Under the pieces are notes generated by a model. It saw nothing but the letters and a program-made list of their open reading frames with translations, was not told the DNA's origin and ran no database searches. Below are positions 63,511 through 64,000 of a stretch of DNA of 64,000 nucleotides, one piece after another. A program made the position numbers and the translations under genes. The DNA is from Sycobia sp. Sy_11. Lineage: Eukaryota; Arthropoda; Insecta; Hymenoptera; Epichrysomallidae. How positions within the stretch are numbered: the first letter of the stretch is position 1; every line of letters starts with the position of its first letter. Location: the NCBI GenBank assembly GCA_018907035.1, contig JACCIC010000038.1, forward strand, positions 392,001 to 456,000, in the 5' to 3' direction.

Positions 63511-64000
63511 TTATTGCAGGCCCATCGCGGCTCTCAATTCTAAAAATCTTGCTGCTGGTAGTGGCTTCGTTAATGTGTCTGCAACTTGTTTACCTGTGGG
63601 AACATATTTTAGCGCAATTATATTCTTTTCAATTTGCTCTCTAGAATAATGATATTTTATATCTATATGTTTCGATCTTTTATGATTTGTAGGATTATTT
63701 GCTATGCTAATACATCCATTATTGTCTTCAAATATTATAATTGGTTCTTCAATATTTATATTAATTGTAAAAGCTAGAGATTTTAACCATAGGGCTTCTC
63801 TCACTGCTTCAAAAAGAGCCATATATTCGGCTTCAGTTGATGAAGCTGCGACTGATGATTGCCTTTTTGTACTCCAACATATTGTGCATTTTTCAACAAG
63901 TTGAAATAAATAACCAGTTGTGCTTTTTCTATCCTTTTCATCACTACCCCCCCCCCCCAATCTGAATCAACAAAACCGATCAAGATCTTATTATAATTAT
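63511..64000 (-). CDS. copia-like pol, RNase H end (5' part beyond the window)
   Basis: The C-terminal part of a copia polyprotein: GFVDSDWGG, DRKSTTGYLFQLVEKCTICW, SSTEAEYMALFEAVREALWL, IIFEDNNGCISIAN, HKRSKHIDIKYHYSREQIEK and YVPTGKQVADTLTKPLPAAR, ending AAMGLQ and a stop at 63511. The RNase H acidic residues (the D of DSDW, the E of STEAEYM and the D of FEDN) are present. A run of 11 G on this strand (63949-63959) changes the frame between SDWGG and DEKDRK, giving two overlapping frames. This is either a true frameshift or a homopolymer error. Otherwise the reading is open and the least decayed copia in the window. Confidence 0.9.

Overview
The window is AT-rich nuclear DNA of an animal, almost certainly an insect. 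Genes are split by GT-AG introns. There are long (AT)n, (GA)n and (CT)n microsatellites, several insect-type mariner copies, R1-like, Jockey/LOA-like, Penelope-like and copia-like retroelements, and a degenerate transposase of a type common in insect genomes. A hymenopteran host is my best guess, but nothing here proves it. No bacterial or organellar features were seen. Two host genes are supported exon by exon, with splice phases that join correctly; they are convergent and lie between about 37.7 and 54.1 kb. The first (+ strand) is a GAS2-family cytoskeletal linker with a calponin-homology (CH) domain followed by a GAS2-related (GAR) domain, 37672-47498; its first exon(s) lie upstream and were not found. 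The second (- strand) is a complete eight-exon septin of the SEPT6 group (422 aa), 54081-51505. Both act in the cytoskeleton. Layout of 1-37 kb: this is a nested transposon graveyard. It holds three 1286-bp mariner copies with TA target duplications (two open, one with a nonsense codon). It also holds a 2.3-kb element with ~375-bp inverted repeats inside a larger palindrome, a Mutator-like transposase-domain pseudogene, a rearranged Penelope-like element with a GIY-YIG domain and a hammerhead-like motif, two overlapping pieces of one LINE, a copia family (LTR about 370 bp), a Jockey-like LINE fragment, and an R1-like LINE whose reverse transcriptase runs in frame into a mariner tail. A tRNA-derived SINE with a perfect 12-bp target duplication lies in one arm of a 2.2-kb inverted-repeat structure. 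The most unusual feature is a composite repeat found three times nearly complete and twice in part. It consists of a 60-bp minisatellite array, in some copies with a conserved switch of orientation, then a (GA)n tract, a conserved ~400-bp segment and a (TATGA)n tail. Unit order is conserved between distant copies, so the array appears to have moved as part of an element. Layout of 54-64 kb: after the septin promoter comes AT-rich DNA. Three CACTA/CACTG-like starts follow at ~330-350 bp spacing, one unit split by a solo copia LTR. Next are 3.3 kb of short palindromic and ~147-bp repeats, a decayed EnSpm/CACTA-like transposase on the - strand, and the 3' half of another copia element that runs off the window.
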